Shown piece after piece: positions 18,349-31,840 of a stretch of 64,000 bases of DNA. The first letter of the stretch is position 1. Every line of letters begins with the position of its first letter. Made by a program: the position numbers and the translations under genes. The stretch is from Trichoplax sp. H2 (Eukaryota > Placozoa > Uniplacotomia > Trichoplacea), in the NCBI GenBank assembly GCA_003344405.1, contig NOWV01000040.1, forward strand, positions 124,001 through 188,000, written 5' to 3'. Below the pieces are notes generated by a model, which was not told where the DNA came from, did not search any database, and worked only from the letters and a program-made list of their open reading frames with translations.

Positions 18349-21300
18349 CACTTTTTAGGCATTAATCTTGATTCTTAGAACACAAACACTTTTATTTATT
18401 TATGAGCTGAAAATGATCTTAGAAGCTTTATCGACCATGGGTTTCTTGCTGTAAGCAATTGCTTGTATTATTTTTAAAATTCAATGTTCCAACACTTTTA
18501 CTAAAGGATAGGAACATAAAAGAAATGATGGTTATTGACTAATTTAGTTGCTTTTATTCGTTGTTAGCCCTAATTTTACAATCTAAACACATCAAATCAG
18601 TTTTGTTTGCTGATGAGAAAAAATTGACTCCACAACTATCCTTTGTATACTCAAATTGTCAACACAACATATAAGTTAGAACTATGTGAGACAAGTCAGC
18701 TAATTAAGAATTGAACAAAGTAACTTCTTGTCTTTCTAAACTAAAGTGAAAATAATGCAAATTTAGTTTCTTGCACCGTTGATTAATTTGATGGAAAATG
18801 AAAATTAATTACACTTTGATACGGCTCTGATACCAATTATAGCCTAGGAGTAGTCGTATCTTACTTAATATACATAGCATTGTATGAATGAGCTGTACCC
18901 AATAATTTTGATGATTTTAAAGTTAATATACCCGTGATCGATCAAAATACAGAAATAGTTGCATTAAATAGAGGAATTAAGGAAAATGTTAAGATTTTTG
19001 AAATACGCAATGATTAAATATATCAGGCTTTATATAAAACAAGTTTAGCGACATCAATCAATAGAAAAGTCTAGTTTACCAGGTATTGAATATATCTATA
19101 AAGTGGCAATGATTTCTAAAGTAACAGTGTATATGCTCTTTCTTAACTGTAATGAAATGTTGGCATGGCTATACCCACAGTTTTTTATTGCATATTTCGC
19201 TCTTTGCAAAAATTCAATCAAATTTTAATTTCAAATTTAATAAAAACAACTCATAAAGTATAATAATTACTAGTCTAATTGAATTCATTTTTTTTCCAGA
19301 ACTAATAGACGGAATAGATATCTTATGATCTATCTTAAAAGAGAAAGCGCAAAACACTTGTAATGAAATGAACCTCAATTTTTCGTTAAGATGGAGGTAT
19401 GTGATCATGTGCAATCTTGATCTATACTAAAAATTCGAATATAAATGGAGTCATTATAAGATTATTATTCCCGTAATGGCATAAATAAAATCCCTTCGTA
19501 AAAAGCGGATGGTACTATTATCAAGAATTTCTATTATTAATCTTGAATAATCTGCGGATACAATTATTCTGGATATATCTGTATAAATAACATATCTACA
19601 ACAATTTTTGATATATTACATCTAAATTAGCCAATGATAAGAATAACAAATTAAATATTACTGATTATGAAAGAAAAGACTGATTAATATCGACAGGAGA
19701 TCCTAGTAGAGCTTAGAAGAATGGAACCCATTGCAAGAATTTAATGACAGCTATTCACAAAATAACTCCAAAAGAAGTTCTAACTACTGTTTTTAGCTTA
19801 TCCATAATTTAAATTGATCTTTCAAGATAAAACCGCTTACAAAAGCTATCCGTACCGTAGTTATAGTGGCTATAAGTATGCAAAGTGAGTTTATCAAATA
19901 TGAACAAGAGGCTCAAATCTGATTTAGAGTCGGAAAATTAAAATAAACGCATAAATTTTATTTCTACAACATGATGAGTAGATACTAAACGACAAAAAAG
20001 ATAGCTAAACTTTCAACAGCGGAACTGTTATTAAGCTTTTTTAACTTTATTACTGTTCTATGAGTGAGTGAAATATGCTTCAATTATTATCAAAGTGTAA
20101 GGGGCTTCTTTCGACATAAATGAAAATACGGCGAGAAGCGTCTTTCTGCTTTTATCTATTCAGTAGCAATTAGAATGTTTTATATTTTGACGGTAGTTTT
20201 CAGTCGAGTTAGAACCTTATCGTGCTATAGCTTCAATGACTTAAACTTAAAGTAACTCAGTAGAAATTTTCTATTTTAAAGCTAATGGTAATGGTAGAAA
20301 AAAAAAGAAATCTAACTTTTCATCTCGTATCGTCAAGTCCGTTTCCTCTTCCTAATTATATGGAGACTTTATAAAATGCAATTCGGTTAAAAGCTTTCAA
20401 AGAAAGAACAGAAAGAAATTATAATTTTCATATTGCATCGTTATGCTTCTTTTTTCCAATCAATTAGACGGAATATGTTTTATCGCGTATAATATGCTTA
20501 GAATTGTATTCCGATCATACTTGTAGAAAAACGATATAAAATAGAACTTTGGGTCCTTTACTCTTCTTTTTTTCTCTACTTCACTGAATTAAGATTGGGA
20601 TATTTTAAAGTTATACATTGTTAATATAGATTGACTTAAAGTCTTTCCTTGCAAATAAATAGCAAAATTTATTGGTTGTACCCATGGACGATTTGATCAG
20701 TTTAACTTATTTCTTACTATTAGTCCCTTTCGAAAAGTCAACACTATCAATTCCTGTAGCTTAGCTGATACAGAAAATTACGATAAACGTTTTTACCTGT
20801 TACATCTCTCAAATAGATTTGTTACAAAAAAAGATACTTGGGGAGAGAAACTCCACCATAACCGGCAATGAATGTTATAGAAGAAACAGTACGATATAAA
20901 ACAAAAGTTATAAAGATTCAGTCAATGTAATATCACTAAATATTTTTTCGTTTACATTATCAATACAGGATCTTTATAAACAACGTAAAAGGAATAAAGC
21001 TGATGAAGAGAAAAATTAGCTATAGCAATAAGTATAATACTACACTGAAGCTAGTTAAGGCAAAATAAGCTATTGGTAAAATTGTCTAAAACGACGCTGC
21101 CTAAAGCGACTCAAAATGGTATACGGAAGAAATACTTTAGAATTTGCGATTTGAAATTGTTGACAAACTTCAAGATTGACAAATTGTAATCTGTAACTCA
21201 GAAAGACGAATAACAATTTTTATTTACCTTACCATTTGGATAGTAAATCGACAGCATGGATTCGTTGATAAAAGAAATAAAGTAGTCGATATTAGGAATA

Positions 21301-22747
21301 AATAATATAGTTAATGTAATATAGCTTAGATATGCTAGTCCATAAGTCTATCAATCAAACTCGTGACATAGAAGCTGCATGGGGTCAAGATTGAATTCAG
21401 TGATGATGCAGGTGTTGGCATAAAAATTAGAGTCAATAAGACTATTGATCTATTATAAATACATAGTGCAAGAGCCCTACTAGGGAAAGTATATACTCTA
21501 ATCAAAGAAAGAGGAAATCAAAAGAAATTTTTTGCATTTTACTATTACACCTTGTCTGTATAGTACAATCAACAAGAAATATATGTACTGTCATAACAAA
21601 CTACGGGATAGTTTTATAGTTTTGTTATTGGAAATGAATCATTTCAATGCTAATTGACAATGGAATCACTGACGTAGAAAACATATTCAACTTTTCCTCA
21701 CTTAAAAATGGATTTTGTAGATAGAAGAACCCAAATCACTGATGCAAAGAAGATAACTTGAAATCAAGTTACATGTTGCATTAGCTCAAAGTCGGCGAAG
21801 AAAGAATTATGATTTGAAGAAAGAAGAATAATCATTATAATAGATCAGAATCAATCCGTCGAATCAAGATGGTGCCAGTTAATCCTATCTCCTATGGAAG
21901 AATGAAAATTACCATAGAGAATAGGATAACATTATATCCAAATACAACATTAAATTAGTTGAAAGTGAACGAAAAAGGATTGATAATGAAGTGAAGGAGA
22001 AGTAACCTATCTGATCAAGATAGTACAGATTCGTCTCATTTCTTATTAAAGAGCAATTAATATAACTATGGTTATCCTTATCAAAAGAGGCTACTTTAGA
22101 TAGAATTTTATAATCCTAGCTTGGGCAAAGAAGTCCATAGGTATTATGAATCCATGATAATACCACAATCTTAGCTTAAAATAAACTTGGAGCTCCTTTA
22201 AGAGTCTACGGTAGAAAGTTAAGATCGAAATCGTGATAAAAAACGAAAAACGATGTTAAATGAAGACTTTTCAATCTAATTTAGAGAGTAGAAACGTTTC
22301 AGTTAGATTATTCTGAATGCTAATTGAACTTTTATCCTTTACCGGAGCACTTAGTGGAAAACAAATACAATGGAAGTATTATTAAGAAAGTTTACTTATC
22401 CCTTTAGAATTTGTTTTTACAAGGCAATTTTGAAAGCCTCAGGTATTAATTATATTATGTTGTTATTGAAACCTTAAATTTAACTTTACGAATACGCCCA
22501 AATGTATCTTTACTTAGTCCAGTTCAGCTCTCGGAAAATAAGTAAACAAAAATTTATGTATTTCCAGTTAGAAAAATACCGGTGTTTATTCGTGCTACAA
22601 TCAGCTTCAATATAGACATTAATAGAGTTTCTTTTTTATCAGTGTCCTTTCGCTGTCGTAAGACCATACAACTACTAAAATCTTTTACTTAAACTAGACT
22701 AGATTACATTTCTATTCGCAATTTACAATTAATAATTATCCAGTTAG

Positions 22748-22913
22748 AATGTTGTCACTTATTCTATCTACACATTAGTACAGCTAATATTTATCAAGTT
22801 AGATATAGGAAGATGCTGATGTAAATACCAACGTTATCACTTATTCTCTCCACATTTTATTACTGTTAATCTTCCATACCCTGATCAAGTTAGACAGAAA
22901 GTAAATGCTGAAG
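22748..22913. repeat. Imperfect tandem duplication, about 82-bp unit
   Basis: Two adjacent copies share GTTGTCACTTATTCT against GTTATCACTTATTCT at the start, then CACATT, then ATCAAGTTAGA and ATGCTGA at the end. Many substitutions and small indels separate them, so the duplication is old. No coding potential is visible. Confidence 0.5.
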
Positions 22914-23184
22914 GCATCTTCCTAATTTAGCTTTCTAAACTACAAAAACAACACCAATAATTAACTAACCTAAATTTATTAAGTTTAATTTAGAATTTAA
23001 ATTTGAGATATCTATGACACCTTCAAAATTCTAAGAAAAATGCTCTTCGGAACTATCTATATCATCTGCAGAAGCTTTTTCTCCTACAAATGAAAGGATT
23101 GACTCTTAATAAATCTATTTTGATATTACTTGACTCAGTTTATAGACTTTCTCAATGATAAACTAAGCATAAAGCCCTAATTTA

Positions 23185-23245
23185 AATTGACTCACCCACC
23201 TCTTGATGACGGGAAGCCCTCTTACCGCTATGCTATGAAACACTT
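23185..23245 (-). repeat. tRNA-like remnant, probably tRNA-derived SINE fragment
   Basis: On the minus strand the sequence reads TAGCATAGCGGTAAGAGGGC, a good match to a tRNA D-arm and pol III A box. It continues CTTCCCGTCATCAAGAGG, resembling an anticodon arm, then GTGGGTGAGTCAATTT where a T-arm/B box (GGTTCGANTCC) should stand. The B box is degenerate and no acceptor stem can be paired, so this is not a functional tRNA. The arrangement is that of a decayed tRNA-derived SINE head. Confidence 0.4.
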
Positions 23246-25222
23246 TAAAAATCTGATTCATTACAGTCTCCTTATATTGTATAGATACAGTAGAGATTTT
23301 AATAATAACACGTTTTTCTTAACATATCCATATAATATTGAGATCTCGTTATTCACAGATTAAATAATTGAATATCTGTATCATGCATGCTTTAATTTCC
23401 AAATAGCTCAAAGAACAAACGCCCTAAATTACATTGACCGGATACAGAAGTAAAGGTCTTTCCCCTTCATCTCTTTGTTGCGAAATGGATTTAAAAAAAG
23501 TCAAATTAGACTATTCCATCTCTGGCGGCACTATCAACATTCCAATAATTCCTTTTATCAAACATGTCTGTATCATCCAAAAGGATACCGCTCATTACCA
23601 GTAGTAAGCATAATTCAGTACTAGTAGTAATAACGTTTTTTATCCCCTGGATTAGACTTTTTCAATTGCAAAAGAGCGGAAGCACTTATCCAATTTTATC
23701 TACCATAGAGAGGAGAGGCGAGCAAGGCCCTTCTCACCTTTGGATTACTACAAATTCGTATCGAATTGTATCAGACTTAAAAAAGTTAGCGGTAATCTTT
23801 TTTTCCTAGCGACACGACGATGAAAAGGGTAAAACTTTGTTGATACGTGTCTTCAATGTAAAATCGAAGAAAAAGGCAGCTCTCCCTTATAGTGTATTTT
23901 TATACTGAAAAATACTTGCTACGGGCAAATAATACTGTACTATTAAATTCCAAATGCATGGAAGTAACCTTTCGGTCAAAATAATTTCTATATAGTTCTC
24001 TCATTATCCTAATTGAATCTCTATGGTAGAATAACAGATAGAATCATAAAATTTGGTAAATTTTTAGTACAGTGGGGCTGGGGTAAGAGGGTTCTCTCTT
24101 AAAGTATACTACAGTAGTTATCAATCAAGTTTTTTAATATCGATTTCTTTCAACATTTTACATACGTCCATGAATAATATTACTTGCACGTATAGGATGA
24201 TTTAACTCAAAACGTCTATAAAAATATGGGCGTCATGGTCTAAATCTGGCAATGATAACAAAATTCTAGTCTGTGCTGTATCATAATTATAGGGTGGTGC
24301 CATATCATGCTGTAATTGACAGCCAATTGATATTTTACATTTAATCTCCAGCTGCTACACCAATTTAGACTGTTCTATTATTTACTGGGGAAGATCCAAT
24401 CATTTGCTAAGAATTTTGATAGCGTTATATTTCAATATCAAAGCCTGTCCCAAGTGATTTTAAGATGTAAAGTGTGCTCTGAGTTTAAACAATTCTGAAT
24501 CATTACAACAGTGGAAAAATTATTTTGACAACATGATTTCTCGAAGCAGGAAAAAGAGATCTACTGATTAATATTATACACTTATACAGTCATATTAATA
24601 TTTTAAATCAATGGAAACTACTCATTATTATTTATTAGTAACTAGTATGGTCATATTAGTTTTAATAAGGCTTGCATTTAATTCTGTCATAATACAAAGT
24701 TCGTTCTATTAAATAAGTTAATTTATAAGATCAGAACCTACAAAGCTAAAATTGTAGTTTGGGTTTATCAATACGAGTATATATCAAAAGCAAAAGAAAT
24801 GGGAAAGGGGAGTTAGCCTATGTAGGATAAAGTAACAGAAATGCAGGTGCTTTTAACGTATGCAAATAAATGGCTTTGAAGTGTGTGGTAAATCAGTCTA
24901 GCATATCAATTAGTTACTGTATTATTTACATATGCGGTACAAATGTGAGGTTTAATGATTAATAGAACATCTTACCTATTCTTATACCATGGGTATTGTT
25001 CAATTTTAATTCTCCCACTTGCGATATTGATTTGAACTTTCTTTCTCTCCAATAATGCAATTTAATGATCTTGATAGGGCCTATTCAAAAACATAAAGCT
25101 GAGTCTTTAGAAAAAGAACAAGCATGAATTGAACTTATTCATAGGCGATAAAGTTTCGTTATAGAGAGTCTACAGTACAAAATACTGTCAGCAAAATTCA
25201 ATCTATACCATCAACAATAACA

Positions 25223-25480
25223 TTTGTTGACTTAATTGCCTTCCTAACTTTAACCAAGCTTAACTTTTCAAACGTTAAAAATGATAAAATAATTTAGAAA
25301 AAAATCGGCTAAACAGCATAACATGGCATTAGCTATCAAACACAATATCCGGCCGTTTGTTGATTCAATTGCATTCCTTACTTTAATTCTTCAAACATTA
25401 AAATACATAAAATAACTTTGAAAAAAAGTCCGCTTAACAACACAATATAGCATTAGCCACAGTATCCAATACAATATCTG
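25223..25480. repeat. Imperfect tandem duplication, about 130-bp unit
   Basis: Copy 1 (25223-25355) and copy 2 (25356-25480) share TTTGTTGA.T.AATTGC.TTCC at the start. They then share TTCAAAC.TTAAAA and ATAAAATAA, GGCATTAGC against AGCATTAGC, and ACAATATC at the end. Substitutions and indels are frequent. No coding function is visible. Confidence 0.6.
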
Positions 25481-28400
25481 AGCATGATATTTTCCAATAT
25501 GGATATAAGCATTAGCCCATAACATTAGATGCCATTTTGCAATAACGACTATTTAATTTTTTAAGATCAATTAATCGTTCCTTTAAATTACAGACAAGAA
25601 CTTCGGACCGTAAAATACCATAAAAGTCTTGGGCAGGAACTTTCTAATAATGAACTCATAGAATTATGTTGTGTACAGATATTACTATTATTTTCTTCAC
25701 AAAACTAGACATAGCTATTTGTAGACCTAAGTACTAGGATGTAAGCTCGGCTGCTGTCTATAGCTATATATGATATTTACTACCTTTAAATTGCCTTCTT
25801 ACAGTTATCGTCCCTAACTTAAACGATCATAGCATCATATTAAGTTATTTAGCCGTCGTCTCGGCCTATGCTTAGCTATGAAGGTATCACCGTTACTGAT
25901 CTTTGTTTTCGATCTGTGTTGTAGTTGTTAGTGCTAGTTAGTTGTCCTCAAGTTCCTTCTATGGAGATTTTGTACGCTAACCTATGCAAACTTCCTGGTT
26001 AAAGTTTTATTCAGCTATTAACCAGAAAATTTTTATTTCATAATAAAACATCTGATATGAATAGCAATGATGTATGAAATCTACTTCTGATAATATTTTT
26101 AACTCTGTATCATAGCATCGACATTTCTAAAAGACAATATTTACTCATTAGAAGATTTCATTTACATATCTGAAAAGCCCCCAGTGTTCGTAGCATAGCG
26201 TGCATGAGTGTCATAATCTAGTTTTGATATTAAATGAGAAACTTGCAGCACACTAACTCACTCCATCTCATACTACTTTGACATGATGTAGCGATAAATT
26301 TATGACTTTTCGGCAGAAATGCAAGAATTTTACACTGAAATTGATGATAATTTACTTTAAAAGAACTTATAAGTCTATTTCGAAATGTCGAGATTAACAA
26401 TTGTGCAGATATGTTTGTATCTATTTGATGGTTTTAATCATAAATTGAAAACTGAAACGTTTACAGTAAGGTTAAAATTTCATGATGATCAAATTTTTCA
26501 CTTGCTTAAAAATCCATTTATAGCAATTTATCTTTACTGATTTAACACACGCTTGAAGATTATACCATGTAAATAACGCGCTTAATAAAATAAGCTATAT
26601 ATTTCTAGGTAACGAATGGGTCATTTGCAAATCTAGATTGCAAAATATATTAACTTTTAGAGATGTAATAATGGAGGTTAGATACGGTTGTCTAGAAAAT
26701 TAGATCATTAACAAATATCGGGTATATTTTTCGATTTAAGATCTTCTGTAGAGACATAAACAGATTTATACACTAGGTTTGTACAAGGCTAGAAGATCGA
26801 AAAGTCCGTAGACGCTATGATACTATGCAGCTACTGGTCATTGTAGATGCAAGAGATGAGTACAGTAGAGTAGTAAGCTAATTTATTTGCTAAATTTTTG
26901 TGCTATTTATGAGGATCCCTTACCAGTAAGGAAATAGAATGATATACTGTAGGTATGGATATCTCTATTTATAAGTTACCCATGCTGTCGTTGAATTAAT
27001 CATAATTTACCGATATTTCACTTCTATCGATGTTGAAGAGACAGTTTCTCTGTAATTGTATCTTATTAAACATGCTAAAATCTTCATTTAACTAAGCTGT
27101 ATCAGTGATTAAGATGATTTCAATTGCGACTAAACTGTAATGCGTGTATACGCATATATTCGCTCATACCTTTAATCAATCATCGTATTGGAGGATTCTT
27201 TTGCTATTGGCTTTCAAGTATCAACCGATACATCAGTTATTCACTTCCAACCGTTATAAGACAATCCCAGCAAATTAAGGTGGTTAAAAGGATTTCTGTA
27301 ATCTAATTTATTTCTCGTCATGCTCCTATCAAACATGATAATCGGTGCGACTACTTTTGTTTACTATTTCCAGAGGATACTTTTAATCTATTATTTAGTT
27401 ATGATTGAAAAAAATGCTATCATCTTTATCTTTATGATACCACCTACGTCATATGTCTACTCATAGATAAAGAACATCGATGGATATTAATAATAAATAC
27501 ATCGATGGAGATATCAATAATTCATCGTCACAATGGTTTTTATTGAAAATCTATCCCAAGTATCGATCGAGACTTAATGCAGTGTACTAGTGGTCATCGT
27601 ACATGCAATTTAAAGAATCATCCTATTAACCTAAACTATCAATGACAACTTTTATGAAGTTATTAGAATGCTAGACTAAGAACAGTGATCTAAGGCTACT
27701 GTATTCAATCTCTTGGAAAATGATACAAAGTATGCATGGTGAAATATAAAATAAAGTTAAGAGAAAGTGATGCACGACTCGCTATCCATTTTAAATATCT
27801 TTGAAAGTGCATTATAAGGCAATAATAATTAATAGTAGAACAATAAGTAGTAAAAAATTGCAAGGCCAATCAATGCATCGTTAAAAAATTGAAAGACTTA
27901 ATCAATAATTACGTCAATAATTTCTATAATACGTTTATACTAGATATAAAGCACAGCATTGATAGTCAATCATAAAATGCTACTTTATTCTCTTGACAGT
28001 TCTTTCATTCTCTTCGTTAACATGTCGCTCTACCCTTATGATTGATTACGGTTCTATATAATTGAGATGAGTTAAACAAAAGCTTACGATAGATAAACAT
28101 CAATCACATAGAAAGACATTGAATAGACATTACCATTGATGTAGAAACCTTCTTATTAATGTAAACAACTTCATAATATCATTGATATTGTACAATGGAT
28201 TGCGATGGAAGCGGATAAAAGAAGAATTATTTAAAAAGGCCGAAATCCATCATGATGACGAAAGTGATGATGGCGTTGACTTACGACGATATCATCACAA
28301 ACATGCAATTTACAATACAGGCAAAATAAAGTCAAAGGTATCAAAGGTAATACTTGTCATGATTTATAGCTATTCTATAGCATTACTAACAATTCAGAAT

Positions 28401-28514
28401 CTCCTACTTTTACTACTATCATAATGATTAATAAGTTGCAAATGAATAATAAATGCTGACTTTTACATAAGACCAAAAGGTTAAGCCATAACATCTAATT
28501 CTAATAAAATAAAA

Positions 28515-29024
28515 ATGAAACAGCATCATACATATCATGGCGTCCATCCAAAACTTACACCTGTACGAATAAGCTTTACATTATTTATCTCATACATGAA
28601 TCAAACACAGCTAAATCCTTACTGTTATCGATTTATAATATCGACCCATATAACAACAAAAATTATACAACAATATTTTTCTCGCCATTACGTATACGAG
28701 ATGATAATGATAATAATTACATTGTATCCATCTGTCGATATAGTATTCCAATGCGTGTTAATTATGAAGACTTTTTACTCAAATTGTGCTGATCTATTGA
28801 TCGTAAAGTGTCTCTCAGCCCTAAGTAATAGACAGATTAACATTTATTTTCATCATTGTTACCAACTTAAGTCATTTTGTAGTATAGGTCAAAATTCCCA
28901 GAAAATGGCGTCAATCCATTATGAGAAACTTGTAAAAGGTGAAAATAAAGAAATAGCAAATAATGGGCGGAATAGAAAACCATCGCGAAATATGTCATAC
29001 ATTACGACTGTTATTGTTCAATAA
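28515..29024 (+). CDS. Doubtful 169-codon open frame
   Basis: A frame from the ATG at 28515 to the TAA at 29022-29024. Its length is somewhat above what chance gives in such AT-rich DNA, but the composition (Ile, Tyr, His, Asn, Gln) is what random AT-rich DNA yields. A segment near residue 28, ISYMNQTQLNPYCYRFI, faintly recalls transmembrane helix 7 of class A receptors (NPxxY-like), but no other helix of such a receptor is present in frame. A neighbouring frame at 28,182-28,350 reads RWKRIKEELFKKAE and an acidic run that looks more coding-like. I list it only so that it can be tested; it is more likely not a gene. Confidence 0.15.
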   Translation: MKQHHTYHGVHPKLTPVRISFTLFISYMNQTQLNPYCYRFIISTHITTKIIQQYFSRHYVYEMIMIIITLYPSVDIVFQCVLIMKTFYSNCADLLIVKCLSALSNRQINIYFHHCYQLKSFCSIGQNSQKMASIHYEKLVKGENKEIANNGRNRKPSRNMSYITTVIVQ

Positions 29025-31400
29025 GTATCCAAATTCTCATCGGTGTCGTTAAGAATAAGATAAAGTTTACTAGAATTAAAAATAAAAATAAAAATTTTCT
29101 CATAGACATAGCAGAGAGGAAAGGAATATCAAATACATTAATATAATATTGGATCGATAATATTTCCAATTCTTAGCATAAAGAAAATTTTAAATTAAGA
29201 ACTTAAATTCATTATAGACATGTAAAGATCTTTTATAACCCAAATTTACTACAGCTCTATCCAAACAATTGCTATATTATAATTATTGTTCCTGTTGTGC
29301 TTTAAACAATGCAAAATCCTACACAAAATAAAATATAACTCTAACATTATTTGACAATAAACCAATATCCATTACTTAAATCTTAATTAATATTCGATAA
29401 AAACTACGCAAAATGGGAACGGCTACATATAGAATCCTCAATTTAGAATATGTTAAATTTAGAAGGAACTTAATACAGTACTATTATAGCTAAAAGATGG
29501 AACAATGTCCGATAATTTTATTTATAGTTAATCGTATCTGGGTAGTATCGTCGAGAAATATAGATGCGCACTGTGATTACTTAATCAGCATCAGTTGATT
29601 TTTGAATTTCGGGAGGCTACTCTGTAGAAATTATACGGTAACTAAAGCTGCCCATATAGTACTTCCAAGCGAACTTTATAGACTTAGGTCAGCAAATGTT
29701 AAAGTAAAATCTATATAAAGAGGGAGAAAACATGATCCTAAACTACATTGAAGCTCGTAGTTTGCTCATGATGCGTGCAGTATTAATATCATACAATTTA
29801 TCTATAATTATACCCAGTTACAGTATGTAACATGTTATGTATTATTATTATGAAATCCCCGTTATAAGTTCTAGTAGTAAGTTAGAAAATAAAGGATACT
29901 TGATGGAATAAAATATTCTTCAAGGCTTTTGAATGAGGGGTGAAGGATTCCAAGATTTTATTACTAATCAATAAAGCCCATTTGGAAATTAGACTTACAT
30001 AAAATTATTAAAGTTTGAATATTACTTAAATACTATATATATATTAAATATAAGATACGTATAAAGCTTGTAATTTATAATTCTTACGCGCAGACACTGA
30101 TTTATTTTCTGTCATCCTAAACCGTTTATTTTTTCATTCTATCGGCTCTTCTTACGTCAGCACTATTTATAATGTACTTAATGACTATTACACAGAGGTC
30201 AGGACCTAATTTGCAATACTATTTATTTGGTTAATACCGTGACCATCTGATTGCAACATGCTCATGCGATATTGACATTTAATTAATGCGTATAATTTAC
30301 ATGGCATTCGTTCGAGTAAATAAAGATTAATCACTGCAAAACAACAGCACAAATTAACGGAGATCAGAAATTATTTCATAAATAATATACAGTTGTAGTA
30401 TTCAGTGACCATCAACTTAAGAATATCATCTTAACTGATTGAATGAAAACATATTACAAAGGCATGTGGTAAAATATTAAGTTAAGTTCAATAATTTTTC
30501 TTATAAATTTTTTAAATGAGTTTAGTTGTAGTGTTAGATGAGTCTTAAATTCCTTGATCTACTTGATCTTATTTGAAAAATCACTGCCAGAGCATAAAAT
30601 GCAATTGAACATGGTATGAATCTCAAATAAATGTTTGTATTTTGATACTATTTATGACTTTCACGAAAATTTTGATAAACTTTTAGATGAACCTCGAATT
30701 ATTATTTCTCTTTTCGGTCTCATTTAGGGCACGATATAAATCTTATATATCTATTTAATATCTTTTAATTTGAATTAAAATTAAAAAAACAAAGAAAGAC
30801 CTGTAAGTAAAATCTTGAATTACTGTTTACATTCCTACTTACCTTGAAAGACCATTAAGGATTACGGATAATCTTTATACAATTTTAATATAACCGCTTA
30901 CTGTTTTTTGGATTTGAAACTCCCATGCAATTCTGATGAATTCTCGATAATTTTTGAGAACTGTTTATGGTTTTGTCTTTGTTTAAAATATTAATGAGTA
31001 TTGGAAATTTAATGTTAAGGTCCAGTTTACGTTTTTGATCTGATTAATAGTATATTCAAGGAAGAACTTTATTATTGAGTCTCAAGCTGATCTTTACCTG
31101 CTTGGTTAGATTTGACATATTGTATAACGACAAGAACTCTATCCTAATTGTCAAGCTCCTGTTTATGTTTACAGTTTAATATGATATTTACATAGGCTAC
31201 CAATGGATTCTTCCTTTAGATACCAGTTTTGCTTACTTCTTGGTCTTTAATTAAGTAATTATAACGTGACTCGAATAAAATCTGGCTCTTATTTCAGTTC
31301 AAAATTGTTTTTTACCGCCTTAACAGCCACTGTTCATTCAAACTCAACCAAAATCCCTATTAAAATACTGAAGGGCTTTCAAAATTTGAAATTGTAGGTT

Positions 31401-31840
31401 GTAGTGTATTTAGAATATACTGTAACTATATTCTACTCTTAAATATAGACATTTGTATTGCTCTTATATTTAGACAGATCTACAGTCTGCTTACTCTACA
31501 TTCATATATAGCCTACTGTATTTAGTTATTACGGTACTCGCTGTTTTCTACAATCATCTGCTATTTTGCAACCTGTTATGGTATATGTTGTATCTAATTC
31601 CACAATCCTATTCTCTGCATGTGCTCTATCTTTAAAACTATAAATACCGGCGATTTCTACCTCAGAGTTCGTTAGCCTCTCAGTTAGTCTTCTAGTTAGT
31701 CTCTCACAGTCTAATACTTCTACTCGTTACTCACGACAGCTTGCACGCCGATCTACCGTAACTACCTCACTGTACTTCACATTACTAACCTACAATAAAG
31801 CATCACTTTTATAAACCCTTTGGTGTAATAATTGTAAATG
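31401..31840 (+). mobile_element. Possible solo LTR or LTR fragment
   Basis: A short, relatively GC-rich island in an AT-rich region has the parts of a retrotransposon LTR in order. A TGTAGTG start lies near 31,401, a TATAAATA box at about 31,638, then pyrimidine-rich leader sequence with GTTAGTCT repeats. AATAAA follows at about 31,793, and TGGCGACTAAATC at about 31,837 could be a tRNA primer-binding site because it begins with TGG. A 27-codon frame opens in the latter (MATKSQPSEIL and onward) and stops at once. No gag or pol sequence follows and I cannot show target-site duplications or a second LTR. The alternative is a cellular promoter with a polyadenylation signal by chance. Confidence 0.3.

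Larger units (their letters stand above)
18349..31400. other. Gene-poor AT-rich stretch
   Basis: About 13 kb with no exon that I can tie to a protein family. Open frames are short (mostly under 85 codons), isolated, and without conserved motifs or good splice flanks. What can be seen is listed separately: imperfect local duplications at 22,748-22,913 and 25,223-25,480, a tRNA-like remnant near 23,185-23,245 and a doubtful 169-codon frame at 28,515. The stretch may be intergenic, or hold long introns or non-coding transcripts; the sequence does not decide. Confidence 0.45.

Noticed and set aside
23564-23809. 81-codon plus-strand frame
   Set aside because: True ATG, but no recognisable motif, no splice partners, and a length expected by chance.
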